From Bradyrhizobium viridifuturi (GTDB taxonomy: Bacteria > Pseudomonadota > Alphaproteobacteria > Rhizobiales > Xanthobacteraceae), in assembly GCF_001238275.1 (NCBI RefSeq), contig NZ_LGTB01000054.1, positions 1 through 55,955 of the forward strand: a stretch of 55,955 bases of DNA, read 5' to 3'. The stretch's first letter is position 1, and every line of letters begins with the position of its first letter. The notes beneath the pieces were generated by a model. The model did no database searches and was not told the origin of the DNA. It saw only the letters and a program-made list of their open reading frames with translations. The position numbers were made by a program, and so were the translations under genes. Shown piece after piece: positions 1-8,313 of the stretch.

Positions 1-298
1 GCCCGCCAAGGATCTCCTTGATGCGGTCGATCGAGGACAGGATCAGCGTCACCGCTTCGGCCTTCACCGGCATGCCGTCGCGGAACTTGCCCATCAGGGT
101 CTCGCCGGCATGCGCCAGCGCTTCCAGCCGCGGCAGCCCGAGGAAGCCGCAGGTCCCCTTGATCGTGTGCACAAGGCGGAAAATGTTGTCCAGGATCTTC
201 GCGTTGTTCGGATCCTGCTCGAACTGCACCAGCTGGTTGTCGACCGTATCCAGGCTCTCGCTGCTCTCCGTCAGGAACTCGCGCAACAGATCGTCCAT
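1..298 (-). CDS. cheA: Chemotaxis histidine kinase CheA, N-terminal part (truncated by window edge)
   Basis: The reverse strand reads as an open frame from an ATG at 298 to the window edge. It begins MDDLLREFLTESSESLDTVD and contains the histidine-phosphotransfer (Hpt) signature HTIKGTCGFLG at about residues 44-54, with the phospho-accepting His first. This is the P1 domain of CheA, the cytoplasmic kinase that passes phosphate to CheY and CheB downstream of chemoreceptors. Only about 99 residues are in the window; the kinase core and CheW-like domain lie to the left. chpT follows on the same strand, upstream of it, about 200 bp away and behind a hairpin, so cheA probably has its own promoter. 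Confidence 0.9.
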   Translation of the reverse strand, partial: MDDLLREFLTESSESLDTVDNQLVQFEQDPNNAKILDNIFRLVHTIKGTCGFLGLPRLEALAHAGETLMGKFRDGMPVKAEAVTLILSSIDRIKEILGG

Positions 299-435
299 GA
301 AACCAACCTTCGAAAAACGCCGAAAACGCTGCGGCGCGCGACATCCACGCGCCTGACGAACTTGGGTCAGCTTCTCCGCAAAGCGTTTAAGTTTGGTTGA
401 GTAAATGGAAAAGAACGGGATCAACAAAGAGATAA

Positions 436-460
436 GGCCGCGCGATTGAATCGCGCGGCC
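436..460 (-). terminator. Hairpin terminator after chpT
   Basis: A perfect 10-bp inverted repeat (GGCCGCGCGA / TCGCGCGGCC) with a 5-nt loop lies 40 bp past the chpT stop. Read on the minus strand it is followed by a T-rich stretch, as in an intrinsic terminator. It separates chpT from cheA. Confidence 0.65.
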
Positions 461-499
461 GGTCGTAACCTTTGATTAATGATGTTCGCGCGGCTGCCT

Positions 500-1147
500 T
501 CAGGCTGCGGCGACAATAACCTTGTCGCCGTCGAGCGTGAGCGTCACCTTCAGCCCGCAGGCTTCCGCGAGCAGGCGCGTGTAGTATGGCTGAACCGCAT
601 GCGCATCGACCGTGTTCGCCGACGTCCCGTTGAGGATATCGACGATGTTCTGCGGCACGCGGGCATTGAGCCCGGCGGATGTGATCCGGAAGATCGTCGC
701 GTCACCCTCGCCGACCGGATCGACATTGAGCGTGCCGCCGCGCGGGATCGTCTGCTGCGCGATCACCAGCATGTTCAGCAGCAGCTTGACCCGGTTCTTG
801 GGCAGCAGCAGCCGCGGCAAATTCCAGGTCAGCGTGACCTTGCCGTCTTCGATATGCCCCTTCGCCATGTTCTGGGCGTCGCCGAGATCGATCTGCGCGC
901 CGGAGGAACCGGCGGCGCCGAATGCCAGCCGGCAGAATTGCAGCCGGGCCGACGCGGTCTTCGCGCTCTTGCGGATCAGATCGAGTGCGAAGTCGCGATC
1001 TTCGGGCTTCGGATTGTCATCAAGGACCTCAAGCCCATTGACGATCGCGCCGACCGGACTGATGAGATCGTGACAGACTTTCGAGCACAGCAGCGCTGCG
1101 AGCTCGAGTGCATCGGGAGCGGGACCGGGAGACGAAGTGCCAGACAT
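500..1147 (-). CDS. chpT: Histidine phosphotransferase ChpT
   Basis: ChpT carries phosphate from the hybrid kinase CckA to the cell-cycle regulator CtrA and to CpdR in Alphaproteobacteria. The 215-residue product has the ChpT dimerisation/phosphotransfer helix LLCSKVCHDLISPVGAIVNG, with the phospho-accepting His in CHDL, and a degenerate ATPase-like C-terminal domain. I start it at the ATG at 1147, because AGGAAA lies just upstream; an in-frame ATG at 1198 would add 17 residues but has no such site. The length fits the family (about 210). It is divergent from cysQ. This is core-genome content and helps place the organism in the Bradyrhizobium/Rhodopseudomonas group. Confidence 0.88.
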   Translation of the reverse strand: MSGTSSPGPAPDALELAALLCSKVCHDLISPVGAIVNGLEVLDDNPKPEDRDFALDLIRKSAKTASARLQFCRLAFGAAGSSGAQIDLGDAQNMAKGHIEDGKVTLTWNLPRLLLPKNRVKLLLNMLVIAQQTIPRGGTLNVDPVGEGDATIFRITSAGLNARVPQNIVDILNGTSANTVDAHAVQPYYTRLLAEACGLKVTLTLDGDKVIVAAA

Positions 1148-1298
1148 CAATTGTTTCCTGGAAAGCCGCACGCCGATCGAGGAGTGCGAATCACGCATGC
1201 CTGTCGGCTTGATACACCGGGCAGACGGATGCTGCCAGCTTGCGGCGGGACTGGCATCATGATCTCAGGGGAAGACGAACAGGATATGAGACCCGCTC

Positions 1299-2126
1299 AT
1301 GAATAAGGCACAATCGGCCACCGTCGACTGCGACAAGGCCGCCACGCTGCTCGAATCACTGACCGAACTTGTGATCCGGGCCGGCGAGGCGATTCTCGCG
1401 GTCAACCGTTCCGCCATGCATGTGACCGGCAAGAGTGACGGCTCGCCGGTCACCGAGGCCGATCTTGCCGCCGACCACATCATCGTCGAGGGGCTGACAC
1501 GGCTGGCACCGCATATATCGCTGCTGTCGGAGGAGCGCGTGCATCTGGCGACGCCGCCCTACAAGGACAGTTTCTTCCTGATCGATCCGCTCGACGGCAC
1601 CAAGGAGTTCGTCGCCGGCCGCAACGAGTTCACCGTCAATGTGGCGCTGGTCACGCATGGCGTGCCGCTACTCGGCATCGTCGGCGCACCCGCGCTCGGA
1701 CTGATCTGGCGCGGCATCGTCGGCAAGGGCGCCGAGCGGCTGACGCTGCAAGGCAATGCGGTTTCGCAGGCCGAGCCGATCAAAACCCGTCCTTGTCCGC
1801 CGCGCGGCGCGCCGTGGACGGTTGCGGTCAGCCGCTCGCATGGCGATCCGCGCACCGAGGCCTTCATCGACGTACGCGGCAACGCCGTCCGCGCCGTGCT
1901 GGGCTCGGCGGTCAAGTTCGGCCGTGTCGCCGAGGGTGAGGTCGATATCTATCCCCGGCTCTCGCCCACTTCAGAATGGGATGTGGCGGCCGGTCATGCG
2001 GTGATCGTTGCGGCCGGCGGCAAGGTGACCGATTCGCACGGGCACCCCCTGCATTTCGGGCTCGGCCGCGAAAACTTTCTGGTGCCGGAATTCATCGCAT
2101 GGGGCGACCCGGCCGCGGCGCCGTGA
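1299..2126 (+). CDS. cysQ: 3'(2'),5'-bisphosphate nucleotidase CysQ
   Basis: This cytoplasmic, Mg-dependent phosphatase removes the 3' phosphate from PAP and PAPS, by-products of sulfate activation. The 275-residue protein shows the inositol-monophosphatase fold signatures: the metal-ligand Glu in LLSEE, the DPLDGTKEF motif at about residue 90, and the C-terminal WDVAAGHAVIVAAGG motif. Length is normal for CysQ. Its stop codon at 2124-2126 directly abuts the convergent stop of the YHS gene at 2127, with no room for a terminator between them. Confidence 0.88.
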   Translation: MNKAQSATVDCDKAATLLESLTELVIRAGEAILAVNRSAMHVTGKSDGSPVTEADLAADHIIVEGLTRLAPHISLLSEERVHLATPPYKDSFFLIDPLDGTKEFVAGRNEFTVNVALVTHGVPLLGIVGAPALGLIWRGIVGKGAERLTLQGNAVSQAEPIKTRPCPPRGAPWTVAVSRSHGDPRTEAFIDVRGNAVRAVLGSAVKFGRVAEGEVDIYPRLSPTSEWDVAAGHAVIVAAGGKVTDSHGHPLHFGLGRENFLVPEFIAWGDPAAAP

Positions 2127-2651
2127 TTACTGCGCGAGATTTTCTTCCAGCTCCGGCCAGCGCGCGGTGGCTTGCTTCAGGAAGCGCGCGGGATCGGCGG
2201 CAAAGGCGTCGCGGCTGTGTTCCCGGTTGAACAGATAGAGCCTGTTCCCGACGACGGCCCAGAAGCGCGGATTGCCGGCGCAGGTCACGCCCCGCACCAG
2301 ATCGGTCGGATCATAGCCGCCGAACTGTGGGCCATAGATTTCCGGATGTGCCACGAAGGAGGCGCGGTTACCCTCGTTGCGGAAACGCCAGACCGCGCCG
2401 CTGTCGGCGGCCTCGAATTCCGGACGCCCCTGGGTGGCGGCAGCGTCGGTGAAATAGGCGACGGGATCGAATCCCTCGATCGCAAGGCCGGAGTAGCGGT
2501 TCGTCACCACGCGCTCGGTCGTGGTGGCCCGAACAGGCAAAGCGGGCCAGATGGCCGCCAAAATGCCCGCCAACAGGCCGAAAAACGCCATGCCCCGGCA
2601 CGATCCATATCTTTCCTGCCGTTGTGCCGTCATAGTTGATACCGATAACAT
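2127..2651 (-). CDS. Exported YHS-domain protein
   Basis: A 174-residue protein with a hydrophobic N-terminal segment (MAFFGLLAGILAAIWPALPV, from residue 21) ending near an ALPVRA signal-peptidase-like site, followed by a YHS-type domain of about 130 residues (GFDPVAYFTDAAATQG ... GNPRFWAVVGNRLYLF). Proteins of this kind are common in Bradyrhizobium and usually sit in the periplasm; the YHS fold is associated with metal handling, but no function is established for this subfamily. The start is uncertain: ATGs at 2651, 2633 and 2591 are all in frame, and the last gives the tidiest signal peptide. It is convergent with cysQ. Confidence 0.75.
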   Translation of the reverse strand: MLSVSTMTAQRQERYGSCRGMAFFGLLAGILAAIWPALPVRATTTERVVTNRYSGLAIEGFDPVAYFTDAAATQGRPEFEAADSGAVWRFRNEGNRASFVAHPEIYGPQFGGYDPTDLVRGVTCAGNPRFWAVVGNRLYLFNREHSRDAFAADPARFLKQATARWPELEENLAQ

Positions 2652-2744
2652 CCGAATCGAGGGGACACTGGGCGCAACCTAGAGCCGTGCCTGTTGGCAT
2701 CAGGTTAAAGGGCAACGCCCGGATTTCGATAGCAGGGGTTCTTA

Positions 2745-3350
2745 ATGACTTTCGCATCACGCCTTGCCGCGGTCGCGTTTGCCGCGCTGATGTGCTGGAG
2801 CGCAGGGGCGTCCGCGCAGCAGCCCCCACCACCGCAATATCCGCCGCCGCAGCGTGAACCGACCCCGTATACTTACGGGCCCGACGAACTAGTCGGCGCC
2901 GGACACAAGTTCTTCGGCAACGTTTCGCGCGGGCTCGCCTCGGTGATCGAGCGCGCGGTCAGCCAATGGGGTCTGCCCAACGGTTATGTGCTCGGCGAGG
3001 AAGGCTCCGGCGCGTTCGTGGCTGGACTGCGCTATGGCGAAGGCACGCTCTACACCAAGAACGCCGGCGACCTCCGGGTCTATTGGCAGGGCCCCTCGGT
3101 CGGCTTCGACTGGGGCGGCGACGGTGCCCGCACCATGACGCTGGTCTACAACCTGCCCTCGACGCAGGCGATCTACCAGCGCTTCGTCGGCATCGACGGC
3201 TCCGCCTATATCGTCGGCGGCTTCGGCATGACGGCACTGACCGCCAACAACATCGTGCTGGTCCCGATTCGCTCGGGCATCGGCTTGCGGCTCGGCGCCA
3301 GCGTCGGCTATCTCAAATACACCCCGCGCGCGACCTGGAACCCGTTCTAG
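2745..3350 (+). CDS. eipA: DUF1134 envelope protein, EipA family
   Basis: The 201-residue product starts with a clear signal peptide (hydrophobic to about residue 24, cleavage near ASAQQ), has a Pro/Gln-rich linker (QQPPPPQYPPPQ) and then the DUF1134 domain, which contains the conserved stretch SVGFDWGGDGARTMTLVYNL. The Brucella member, EipA, is a small periplasmic beta-barrel needed for envelope integrity and is under CtrA control, which would fit with chpT nearby. I saw no complete CtrA box (TTAA-N7-TTAA) upstream, so regulation is not shown here. Confidence 0.82.
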   Translation: MTFASRLAAVAFAALMCWSAGASAQQPPPPQYPPPQREPTPYTYGPDELVGAGHKFFGNVSRGLASVIERAVSQWGLPNGYVLGEEGSGAFVAGLRYGEGTLYTKNAGDLRVYWQGPSVGFDWGGDGARTMTLVYNLPSTQAIYQRFVGIDGSAYIVGGFGMTALTANNIVLVPIRSGIGLRLGASVGYLKYTPRATWNPF

Positions 3351-3498
3351 GTCGCAAACCCCTAGTCGGGTGATGCGCCGGGGCGCACCGGCACCCGTTA
3401 GCGATTCACCTTAACGCGGCAAACGGGCTGGCCTTCGGCTGGCCCGCCGTGGCATTGTGATTAACAAATTCTTTCTTCTTTTCCTGGAGTGATCTTTC

Positions 3499-4794
3499 AT
3501 GATCGAGCCGATCATGTACGCGGCGATCGGTTTCCTGATCTCGATGCTGTGTGGCCTGATGATCGTGCCGCTGGTGCATAACCGGGCGGTGCGGCTGACC
3601 ACGCGCCGGATGGAAGCGGCCACCCCGCTGTCGATGGCCGAGATCCAGGCCGACAAGGACCAGCTCCGCGCCGAATTCGCCATGTCGGCCCGCCGGCTCG
3701 AGATGAGCGTCGACCAGCTCAAGAGCAAGACCACGAGCCAGCTCGCCGAGCTCGGCAAGAAGACCGACGCGATCAACCGCATGAAGATCGAGCTGGGCGA
3801 GAAGAACGCCGCGATCTTCGCGCTGGAGGCGCGCGAGAAGGCGATGAAGGAGCAGCTGCGCGCCACCGAGGAAGAATTCGGCGCCAAGACCGAGCTGCTG
3901 CGCACCGCCGAGCAGGCACTGACCGACAAGCAGGGCGAGCTTGGCAGGATCAACGCCGAGCTCAGCGACCGCTCGATGACGGCCGACAGCCGCCAGGTCG
4001 AGCTGGTCGCGGTGCGGACCCAGGTCGAGGAGTTGAAGAACCGGGTCGGCGATGCCGCCAGAGAATTCGCCGCGACCGAGGCCCGCCTCGCCCAGGAACG
4101 CAGCCAGTCCGAGACTGTCACCCGCGATCTCACCGACGCGCGCGGCCGGGTCGAGAATCTGAGCCAGCGCGTCACCGACCTCGACCGCCAGCTGATCGTC
4201 CAGGTCAAGGAAGCCGAGATGCTCGGCAACCGCGTCACCGATCTGGAGACGCGGCTTGCGACCCAGGGCAAGCTACTCGCCGAGCGCGAGTTCGAGAACG
4301 GCCAGCTCAAGCAGGCCAACGCCGCCGCCGAGCGGACGGTGCAGGAGCTGCGCGAGGAGATCGCCGCGGCAGGAGGCGGCAAATCGTCCGTGCTCGAGAA
4401 GCTGCGTCAGGAGAAGGCCGCGCTCGAGGAGCAGCTGCGCACAGCCCGCGACGAGCGCGGCAAGCTGCAGCGCGACATCAACGCGATCCAGCAACAGGCC
4501 GAGAGCTCCTGGGCGACCGAGCGGATGGAGAACGCGCTGCTGCGCGAGCGCATCAACGACATCGCGGCCGAAGTGGCCAAGCTCGCGATCCAGCTCGAGG
4601 GCCCCAATTCGGCGATCGAGGCCATGCTGGCGGCGGAGCCGACCGTGCCGGCCAAGGCCGCCGTCAAGCCGGCCAACGGTGCCGCAAACGGCGCCGCCCC
4701 CGGCAGCGGGATGCCCGAAGGCGGCGGCACGCTCGCCGAACGCATCCGGGCGCTGCAGTCACACGCCTCCCGCGCCCGCCAGCAGGGAGCCTGA
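3499..4794 (+). CDS. Membrane-anchored coiled-coil protein of unknown function
   Basis: The 431-residue product has one N-terminal membrane helix (YAAIGFLISMLCGLMIVPLV, residues 7-26) and then about 330 residues of nearly unbroken heptad-type sequence rich in Glu, Leu, Ala, Arg and Gln. It ends in a Pro/Ala/Gly-rich tail. That architecture predicts a rod-like cytoplasmic coiled coil tethered to the inner membrane. I do not recognise a named family. The ATG follows a TGGAGTG site. It is the last core gene before the tRNA. Confidence 0.75.
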   Translation: MIEPIMYAAIGFLISMLCGLMIVPLVHNRAVRLTTRRMEAATPLSMAEIQADKDQLRAEFAMSARRLEMSVDQLKSKTTSQLAELGKKTDAINRMKIELGEKNAAIFALEAREKAMKEQLRATEEEFGAKTELLRTAEQALTDKQGELGRINAELSDRSMTADSRQVELVAVRTQVEELKNRVGDAAREFAATEARLAQERSQSETVTRDLTDARGRVENLSQRVTDLDRQLIVQVKEAEMLGNRVTDLETRLATQGKLLAEREFENGQLKQANAAAERTVQELREEIAAAGGGKSSVLEKLRQEKAALEEQLRTARDERGKLQRDINAIQQQAESSWATERMENALLRERINDIAAEVAKLAIQLEGPNSAIEAMLAAEPTVPAKAAVKPANGAANGAAPGSGMPEGGGTLAERIRALQSHASRARQQGA

Positions 4795-4811
4795 TTTACG
4801 CAGGGTTTGGC

Positions 4812-4841
4812 TTGACACCCCTACCCGGCACTTCGTAAATC
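4812..4841 (+). promoter_or_regulatory. Candidate promoter of the tRNA-Val gene
   Basis: TTGACA (4812-4817) and TAAATC (4836-4841), separated by 18 bp, precede the tRNA by about 66 bp. The -35 box is a perfect consensus; the -10 is a partial match. Confidence 0.5.
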
Positions 4842-4907
4842 GCACGCTCTGACGAAGCGCCTTTATCGACCGGCCGCCGACCAGCGGCCTTTGGCACGTC
4901 ATATCCC

Positions 4908-4982
4908 GGACGCATAGCTCAGCGGGAGAGCGTTCCCTTCACACGGGAGAGGTCCAAGGTTCGATCCCTTGTGCGTCCACCA
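4908..4982 (+). tRNA. tRNA-Val (anticodon CAC), CCA encoded
   Basis: The cloverleaf folds cleanly: acceptor stem GGACGCA / TGCGTCC, D arm GCTC-AGCGGGA-GAGC, anticodon loop TTCACAC with anticodon CAC, T arm CAAGG-TTCGATC-CCTTG, and a genomic CCA (4980-4982). It decodes GTG. The DNA character changes right after its 3' end, from dense core genes to gene debris and conjugation genes, so it marks an island insertion point. tRNA-Val is the known target of the B. japonicum symbiosis island. Confidence 0.95.
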
Positions 4983-5028
4983 TTTAGCTCCAGATTTCAA
5001 CGATTTAATAGATTGATTCCCTTAGCGT

Positions 5029-5062
5029 GTGCCCCAGAGGAGTCGGGGCACAACGGGGGCAC
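5029..5062. repeat. Inverted/direct GGGGCAC repeats beside the tRNA end
   Basis: Forty-seven bp past the tRNA, GTGCCCC (5029-5035) and GGGGCAC (5045-5051) form a 7-bp inverted repeat around 9 nt, and a third copy, GGGGGCAC, follows within about 10 bp. They could be a terminator for the tRNA or arm-type binding sites for the island's integrase. The sequence alone does not decide. Confidence 0.4.
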
Positions 5063-5755
5063 ATCGCTTGCGGCACGGCTAGCCAAGAATCGCTTCCTGT
5101 CCGGCCGCTGCGATTTCGAGGCTGATCAATGCGCTTGGCTGATCCGAATACCATCGTAGGCGGACCCCTCGGCTGCACCTACGAGCCTGCCAGCAGCGTC
5201 TTCGCTGCTGTTGCTCAGGTGCCACGCGCGACGAACTGGGATTTCGCGCGACAGGCGAACTGACGCCGGGCGACGGGAGAGCCCGCCCGGCGTTCGAAGG
5301 ATTCGATTCCACCGACGACAGTTAAGCCGGAAACCGGGTGCGAGCGGTTCCCGCCGGCGGTCCGGTTCCGGATCCGCTCCGATTTCTAATCCTTGGAATG
5401 CGGGTTCCGAGGATGGCTTCGCGCCGACGCCGAACCAAAGATTCCGGCCGCCCGCCGACGCCCGGCGCGCCGGTCAGGAATCGTCGCATGTGCGCCAAAC
5501 AGCGTCTTCGCAAGGAGATCGTGAGGAACGCAGGCGATCGTCGAAGCAGGCCGAGAAATCTAGCGGAAAGGACGCTGACCACGAGGATTGAATAGCACGT
5601 GTCGCGAGTTGATCGTTCGCTGGGGCGGTCTCACCGCCTCGCCTTCTTGGGCGGGGATCAACCGGTGGAAAACGACTCGGAAAATACCAGCCACCCAGCC
5701 TGCTGATCGGCGCGCCCCGGCCACTCGTCCTCCGCAGATAGGCCTCCCAAACTCG
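5063..5755. other. Left-border stretch without a recognisable gene
   Basis: About 690 bp in which short open frames exist on both strands but none shows a known motif, a good ribosome site or a convincing composition. An integrase would be expected here in an intact element next to a tRNA; I see no tyrosine-recombinase motif (R..HxxR..Y). Confidence 0.5.
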
Positions 5756-6291
5756 TCACTCTGGATCTTGCCGGACGAAGACCTGCTGTCCTTTGGGACA
5801 CACGTCGAACATCGGATGCCCCATGGCAATGCGGAATGTCGTGCGGTCTACACCTATCGCCGCAAAGCAGTGCTCAAGCGTAGTGTTATCATCGACGGCA
5901 TGGTGCATTGCGGACTCTAAAACTCCCGCGCGCATTGCGTGCCTTAGCAGCTTGAGGACTTCGTCATCGCCTTCCGAGCAGTAAAATTTCAAGCGCATCC
6001 TGCCGCGGACGGGATAACAGCCCTTCATCCCGGGCTCCCGATCCTCACCGCGCTCTACCACGGCGTATCTTGGAATGTCCCGAATGTCCGGAGGCAACCG
6101 CTCGCCGTCCTCAGACGGGGAGCCGACGCCATCTGAACCGCGTCCGAGACGCGCCAGAAACCGAATTTCTCGATCCAATCGGAGAATGCATTGGCCCAAC
6201 CCGGGCCGAGCGGCCCGTCGGGCCAAGCCTTGTGTTCCCACATGCCGCGCAATTGGCGCGCCGCAGCCCGCCATTCCGGGTTGGTTGCCAT
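5756..6291 (-). pseudogene. Frameshifted hypothetical gene at the island border
   Basis: An ATG at 6291 opens a natural-looking frame (MATNPEWRAAARQLRGMWEH, about 57 good residues). Near 6120 its quality collapses, and another minus-strand frame becomes convincing: SEDGERLPPDIRDIPRYAVV, continuing with a hydrophilic stretch to the stop at 5756. The two pieces read as one gene of about 175 residues broken by a small indel. I do not recognise the family. Confidence 0.4.
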
Positions 6292-6496
6292 AGTCGTTCG
6301 CCTGTGGACAGACAGTTCGAATCGTGTGGAGTCCTAAGCCCCGGTGGCTCTCGCGAACCAGCTATGTCCATGCGGATATTGGTAGAAAGATATTTGTTGG
6401 GACGGGCCAGCGACTCTTGGATCGGATCGGTGAATTGCGGGGAAAGCGATTCGACAAACCCACCGGACGAAACGTAACAGACCGACAGGCGGCGCC

Positions 6497-6670
6497 CTAT
6501 CCATCCCAACCACGTCTATCTTTCAGGAAGATCATCCCGTCTAACGCGGCCAGTTTGGGCTTCGCTTCGGATTCATATCGCCGTCTCGCCGTAACGAAAC
6601 GTCCTGCGGCTTTTTCGGTGAGCCTGCCGCCCCATGAACCATCCCCGTTCTGGAAGATGGTGATGTTGTG
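6497..6670 (-). pseudogene. Small hypothetical gene fragment
   Basis: A 57-residue stretch (HNITIFQNGDGSWGGRLTEK and on to DRRGWDG) has the look of a real small protein, with evenly mixed residues, but the frame upstream of 6670 is low quality and no start codon with a ribosome site fits. Treated as the 3' part of a decayed gene. Family not recognised. Confidence 0.3.
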
Positions 6671-7022
6671 TTCATCGGTATTGACGAAGCTGTTGCCAAG
6701 CGACGAGATCCTCCAGCGGCGGTCGAGCCAACGGCTCTTGTGTCCAGCGGCCCCTCTCAGTGCGCGCTCGCGTCGCCCCGGCTCGCAATCATGCCCGTGA
6801 GGCACCGTACCGGTACACCCGGACTTGCCGCTTGGTCCATCACAATTGCCTTGCTCAGCGTCTTCGCGGCCCCAGAAGTGCGAGGGGGTGCGATCATCAG
6901 CCGGCCGGGCGACGAGCAAGGCGGCTCGATCCAACGTGGAACCTCTACGGGGCGACTGAAACTGGCAGTTTTCTAGCATACTGACCTGGGTTTATCTCGA
7001 CGACCTCCAACGGAGAACCTCC

Positions 7023-7652
7023 ATGTACATACCCCCCCACTTTCGAGATGACGACCTGGAGAACATTCGAGCGACAATCCGCTGCGCCCGATTGGCCAAC
7101 CTGATCACGGCCACGTCAGACGGGCCCCTTGCGACGCCTCTTCCGCTCTTTCTCGATGAGAGCGAAGGCGAACACGGCGCGCTGTACGGCCACCTAGCGA
7201 AGGGCAATCCGCAATGGCGCACGCCCCCGATCGGAGAAGCTCTCGCGATCTTTGCTGGCGCAGAGGCTTATGTGACGCCATCCTGGTATCCCAGCAAACG
7301 ACAATCTGAACATGTGGTGCCGACATGGAATTACATCGCGGTCCACGCCCATGGGCCGACCGAGTTCTTCGAGGATCCCGATCGCCTGCTTGAAATCGTG
7401 ACGCGTCTGACGAATATCCATGAGACGTCACGTGCGACGCCTTGGGCCGTCAGCGATGCTCCCGCGGATTTCATCGCCGCCCAGTTGCGTGAGATCGTCG
7501 GCGTGCGCATCCCCATCACCAAGGTCGAAGGCAAGCGCAAGATGAGTCAAAACCGCCCCGCTCCTGACCGCCTTGGTGTCGCCACCGGCTTGGCGGTGAG
7601 CATACTGCCACGGGATCAGGAAGTTGCAGCCCTTATCCTGATTCAGGGCTGA
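7023..7652 (+). CDS. paiB: PaiB-type FMN-binding negative transcriptional regulator
   Basis: The 209-residue product begins MYIPPHFRDDD, the hallmark N-terminus of the PaiB family, and carries the C-terminal KMSQNRP motif. Members have a split-barrel flavin-binding fold; in Bacillus, PaiB represses sporulation and protease genes, but most proteobacterial members are uncharacterised and may be flavin enzymes. A GGAGAACCTCC sequence stands immediately before the ATG and supplies the ribosome site. It stands alone on the plus strand, between border debris and the sigma-54 region. Length fits the family (about 205-215). Confidence 0.85.
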   Translation: MYIPPHFRDDDLENIRATIRCARLANLITATSDGPLATPLPLFLDESEGEHGALYGHLAKGNPQWRTPPIGEALAIFAGAEAYVTPSWYPSKRQSEHVVPTWNYIAVHAHGPTEFFEDPDRLLEIVTRLTNIHETSRATPWAVSDAPADFIAAQLREIVGVRIPITKVEGKRKMSQNRPAPDRLGVATGLAVSILPRDQEVAALILIQG

Positions 7653-7968
7653 GGCTATAATGTGCATGACTGGCGCCAACAGGGCCGGTCGACAAAGAGC
7701 AAGCCTACATCTGCAGCTCTCACGGGCTCCACCGGCATTAGTCTTGCCGTAACGCCGGTCGAGGCATTGCGGATTGGCGGCAGCGGCGTCCTCTCAGTCG
7801 AAAGTTGTTCAACAACCCGGATGCTTCGACTTAGTATTCCGCGTACTGAGAACCCAATTTGCCTCACCAGAATGAACCGGTCTCGGAGAGATCAACCTGG
7901 CCCATCGATTGACTCGCAGAATTCACTTACGGAACGGTCAGCTTGAACTTACGCACCGTGTAGAGTCT
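7653..7968. other. Intergenic stretch without a recognisable gene
   Basis: About 300 bp between the paiB stop and the NifA-type site. Open frames of up to 94 codons exist on both strands, but I recognise nothing in them. Confidence 0.4.
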
Positions 7969-7984
7969 TGTCCGTATTCTGACA
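7969..7984 (+). promoter_or_regulatory. NifA-type upstream activator site (TGT-N10-ACA)
   Basis: TGT (7969-7971), ten bases, ACA (7982-7984) is an exact match to the NifA-binding consensus. It lies about 100 bp upstream of a perfect -24/-12 element, within the usual 80-150 bp range. The half-sites alone are short, so it is the pairing with the sigma-54 promoter that makes it persuasive. Confidence 0.65.
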
Positions 7985-8072
7985 GAGACGCAATGTCGTG
8001 TCAGGTCGGCGCGCATAGTAAGCGTTGAGACCTTCCAAAGCCCTTCCGGCCTTATTGCATGCCAACGCTGGC

Positions 8073-8087
8073 TGGCACGGCCATTGC
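8073..8087 (+). promoter_or_regulatory. Sigma-54 (RpoN) promoter upstream of the HAD gene
   Basis: TGGCAC (8073-8078), GGCCA, TTGC (8084-8087) matches the -24/-12 consensus TGGCAC-N5-TTGC exactly, with the GG and GC exactly 10 bp apart. Predicted transcription start is near 8099. The HAD gene begins at 8314, leaving an untranslated leader of about 215 nt that holds one short open frame. Confidence 0.8.
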
Positions 8088-8128
8088 TTCAACTAAATCG
8101 ATCCAGAAACAGAGCTAAAGAAGCAACA

Positions 8129-8209
8129 ATGCTCACGCTCTCCACCCGCCCTCTCGCCTCGGAAGAACAGTCCGCCCGTTCAGCTCCCTGGTGCGCGTTG
8201 CATCCGTGA
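8129..8209 (+). CDS. Possible 26-residue leader peptide in the sigma-54 transcript
   Basis: The first ATG after the predicted transcription start opens a 26-codon frame (MLTLSTRPLASEEQSA and on to the TGA at 8207-8209). Upstream is only an AAAGAAG sequence as a possible ribosome site. It could be a small peptide gene, a regulatory leader, or chance. No family is recognised. Confidence 0.25.
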   Translation: MLTLSTRPLASEEQSARSAPWCALHP

Positions 8210-8313
8210 CGACTCTGTTCGAACCGCGACGATCGCTCCAGACATGTAGACCAGTAAATATCTAAGTCTCGAACACATTCTATCGCACGACCACATTTGC
8301 CTTAGGTTTATGC

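Noticed and set aside
479..1306. 275-codon open frame on the plus strand
   Set aside because: It is the antisense of chpT and has no motif, whereas chpT is well supported.
3411..4382. 323-codon minus-strand frame, Ser/Arg-rich
   Set aside because: Antisense shadow of the coiled-coil gene, caused by its repeated high-GC codons.
6963..6977. TGGCAG-N5-TAGC, a possible third sigma-54 promoter before paiB
   Set aside because: GG/GC spacing is right, but the -12 box is off consensus and no TGT-N10-ACA site was found upstream.
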